A DNA stretch of 64,000 nt from Candidatus Gastranaerophilales bacterium. Lineage in GTDB: Bacteria; Cyanobacteriota; Vampirovibrionia; Gastranaerophilales; Gastranaerophilaceae. The notes under the pieces are model-generated. The model was not told the DNA's origin and ran no database searches. It saw only the letters and a list, made by a program, of their open reading frames with translations. Made by a program: the position numbers and the translations under genes. The first letter of the stretch is position 1. Each line of letters begins with the position of its first letter. The stretch lies in contig CALUUI010000012.1 of the NCBI GenBank assembly GCA_944323925.1, positions 1 through 64,000 on the forward strand, written 5' to 3'. Positions 62,281 to 64,000 of the stretch are shown one piece after another.

Positions 62281-63129
62281 ATGAGTGATTACTTGCAAAG
62301 AGCAAAATTTTTCAGAACAAAAAAAAGATTAGGTCAGAATTTTTTGATAAATGCTGACGTAATAGCTGATATTGTTGAGTTTGCAGAAATTAGTAAGGAT
62401 GATACAGTTATTGAGATAGGTCCGGGAATTGGTTTTGTTACAGAGCAGCTTATAAAAGCTGCAAAAAGGGTTATTGCTGTTGAGCTTGATGAGGAAGCAA
62501 TAGCTGTTTTGCAAAAGTTAAATGCTCCTAATTTAACAATTATTCACCAAGATATACTTAAGACGGATTTGTCATCTCTTGTTGATACAAAAATTAAAAT
62601 TGTTGCAAACATTCCGTATTATATTACAAGCCCGATTTTAGTACATTTGCTCGGTGAAATTGATGATTTAAACAATAAAAACAGAAATTGTATAGATTCA
62701 ATAATTTTGATGGTACAAGAGGAAGTCGCAAGACGTATAACAGCAAAAGCTGGGGCTGAAAATAAGGCTTATGGTCTGCTTTCTATACTATCTCAATTCT
62801 GGGCTGATTGTGAAATAGTTAAATTGGTTGGTAGACGTTCTTTTTATCCTGCACCCAAGGTAAATTCCGCTCTTGTTAAATTAAAAATTAACTCAAAGCC
62901 ACGTTTAGATTTAACCGATTATAAGCATTTTAGGCGTGTTATTAAAGCCGCGTTTGCTCATAGAAGAAAAACCTTAAAAAACTGTTTGTTGCAAGCCGGC
63001 TTCAGAAAAGAAAGTATAGAAAAGGCATTCTTAAATCTTGGTTTTAATGAAGATGTCCGAGGAGAAAAGCTATCTATAGAACAATTTGGTAAGTTATCTG
63101 AGGCTCTGTTTAATGCAAATAAAAATTAA
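62281..63129 (+). CDS. ksgA: 16S rRNA dimethyladenosine transferase
   Basis: Dimethylates A1518 and A1519 of 16S rRNA. 282 residues: KKRLGQNFLINADV, SAM motif VIEIGPGIGFVT, NIPYYITSPIL (catalytic motif IV), and KAAFAHRRKTLKNC at the C-terminus. No Shine-Dalgarno sequence lies before the ATG. It overlaps ispE by 17 bases. Confidence 0.97.
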   Translation: MSDYLQRAKFFRTKKRLGQNFLINADVIADIVEFAEISKDDTVIEIGPGIGFVTEQLIKAAKRVIAVELDEEAIAVLQKLNAPNLTIIHQDILKTDLSSLVDTKIKIVANIPYYITSPILVHLLGEIDDLNNKNRNCIDSIILMVQEEVARRITAKAGAENKAYGLLSILSQFWADCEIVKLVGRRSFYPAPKVNSALVKLKINSKPRLDLTDYKHFRRVIKAAFAHRRKTLKNCLLQAGFRKESIEKAFLNLGFNEDVRGEKLSIEQFGKLSEALFNANKN

Positions 63130-63967
63130 AACTCCTGCAAAAATTAATTTAGGTTTAGTCGTGCTAGGTAAGCGTGAAGATGGCTTTCATGACATTTTAA
63201 GTGTTATGCAGACTATAAGTTTATATGATTATTTAACGTTTCAATTTACTAAGTCTGAACATTTAGAAATTAATCTGTCAGGAAGTGTAGAGTCGATTCC
63301 TTATAATGAGAAAAATTTGGTTTATAGAGCAATAAAGTTGTTTTATTCAAAGGTTCCAAACTTGCCTAAATATAAAATAAGTGTATATATAGAGAAGCAC
63401 ATACCGCAGGAAGCAGGATTAGGCGGTGGCAGTTCAAATGCCGCAGGTGCAATTTGGGCGCTAAATAAAGTTTTGGGTACAAATTTATCGGATGATTGTA
63501 TAAATGAATTGTGTGGAGAGTTGGGTTCTGACTTAAATGTTTGTTATTGGGGCGGAACTTGTTTGGCTACATCACGAGGCGAAAAGGTTGAGAAAATTAA
63601 TTCCCGTCTTATTTCTGATTTATCAGTTATAAAGCCGTATAACTTTGGAATTTCTGCCAAAGACGGTTATCTTATGTTTGATGAACTCAACCAAAAAACT
63701 TCGCCTGAAGTAATAGAGAAGTTAAAAGATTCACTTATTAGCGGAAAGAGTATTTCAAGCTATACTTATAATGATTTAGAAATTGCACCGCTTAAGAAAT
63801 TTGATGTCTTGAAAAAACTTAAAAAAGCATATCCTGATGCCATAATGACAGGTTCAGGTTCTGCATATTTTGTTCTTAATAGTAATATACCTATCAATCT
63901 ACCAAATAATGAGTATCAAGTTATTACCGGTCTAAAATTTATTACTGATGGAATATCAGAAGTCTAA
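63113..63967 (+). CDS. ispE: 4-diphosphocytidyl-2-C-methyl-D-erythritol kinase
   Basis: GHMP kinase of the MEP isoprenoid pathway. About 284 residues from ATG 63113, which begins the family sequence IKIKTPAKINLGLVVLGKRE; the in-frame TTG at 63086 lies inside ksgA. The ATP loop GLGGGSSNAAGA and PDAIMTGSGSAYFVL are diagnostic. It overlaps ksgA, a common arrangement. No feature follows in the last 33 bases. Confidence 0.95.
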   Translation: MQIKIKTPAKINLGLVVLGKREDGFHDILSVMQTISLYDYLTFQFTKSEHLEINLSGSVESIPYNEKNLVYRAIKLFYSKVPNLPKYKISVYIEKHIPQEAGLGGGSSNAAGAIWALNKVLGTNLSDDCINELCGELGSDLNVCYWGGTCLATSRGEKVEKINSRLISDLSVIKPYNFGISAKDGYLMFDELNQKTSPEVIEKLKDSLISGKSISSYTYNDLEIAPLKKFDVLKKLKKAYPDAIMTGSGSAYFVLNSNIPINLPNNEYQVITGLKFITDGISEV

Positions 63968-64000
63968 GTTATACAAGTAATAAATTTTCTTGAATTAGAT

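Overview
The window is a low-GC chromosome segment (about one third G+C by eye) from a diderm bacterium. Several gene types point to the non-photosynthetic cyanobacterial sister lineage, Vampirovibrionia (Melainabacteria), probably Gastranaerophilales. These are an SLH-domain envelope protein plus CsaB, LptB and an LptF/G permease, a CHASE2 adenylate cyclase, a phosphodiester glycosidase (NAGPA family), a GCS2-type glutamate-cysteine ligase, an ADP-forming acyl-CoA synthetase, and many lineage-specific HExxH and TPR proteins. This placement is inferred from gene content; no rRNA gene is present to confirm it.

Layout. (1) 1-4039 is the right end of an integrated element. It carries a membrane-anchored Mrr-like nuclease, a serine recombinase, small phage-type proteins, a divergent regulator and a phage-type adenine methyltransferase. 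It ends at a 3' half of a tRNA-Pro(UGG) gene that looks like attR. (2) 4141-9591, minus strand: enolase, a LeuC-type dehydratase, and a detached rpsE-rpmD-rplO-secY block. (3) 9744-20126: large accessory proteins, namely a zinc-ribbon/STAND-like/TPR protein, a TPR-glycosyltransferase, two tandem exported paralogues, an EF-hand/HEYGH protease-like protein and a TPR protein. (4) 20333-31621: dapA-secD-secF, a radical SAM protein, acyl-CoA synthetase, recG with a CHASE2 cyclase, and eda. (5) 31606-37763: kdgK, csaB, pyrH-frr-cdsA-rnc, a DnaQ-like exonuclease and trxA. (6) 37816-49000: a membrane protein, ferritin, a Ser/Cys-rich small protein, an AI-2E family permease, a B12-type radical SAM enzyme, glutamate synthase, a CHAP-like protein, recN and a membrane HELGH protein. 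(7) 49042-52956: a tightly coupled purD-like/lptB/lptF/NAGPA operon. (8) 53021-63967: SLH protein, ilvB-like enzyme, P-loop protein, U32 peptidase, degenerate PurN-like protein, matrixin, ybaB-recR, GCS2 ligase, ksgA and ispE.

How they fit together. Envelope biogenesis recurs throughout: SecY/SecDF export, LPS transport, CdsA lipid synthesis, and CsaB pyruvylation that could create the ligand for the SLH protein. Central metabolism looks fermentative: enolase, the KDPG branch, and ATP from acyl-CoA via the ADP-forming synthetase. The most unusual signals are cysteine-rich C-terminal tails on unrelated proteins, degenerate purine-enzyme paralogues (PurD-like, PurN-like), a degenerate cyclase/STAND protein, a lethal-factor-like zincin, a Ser/Cys-rich protein with a repeated VETAGSIA motif, and promoters placed so close to start codons that leaderless transcription is likely.
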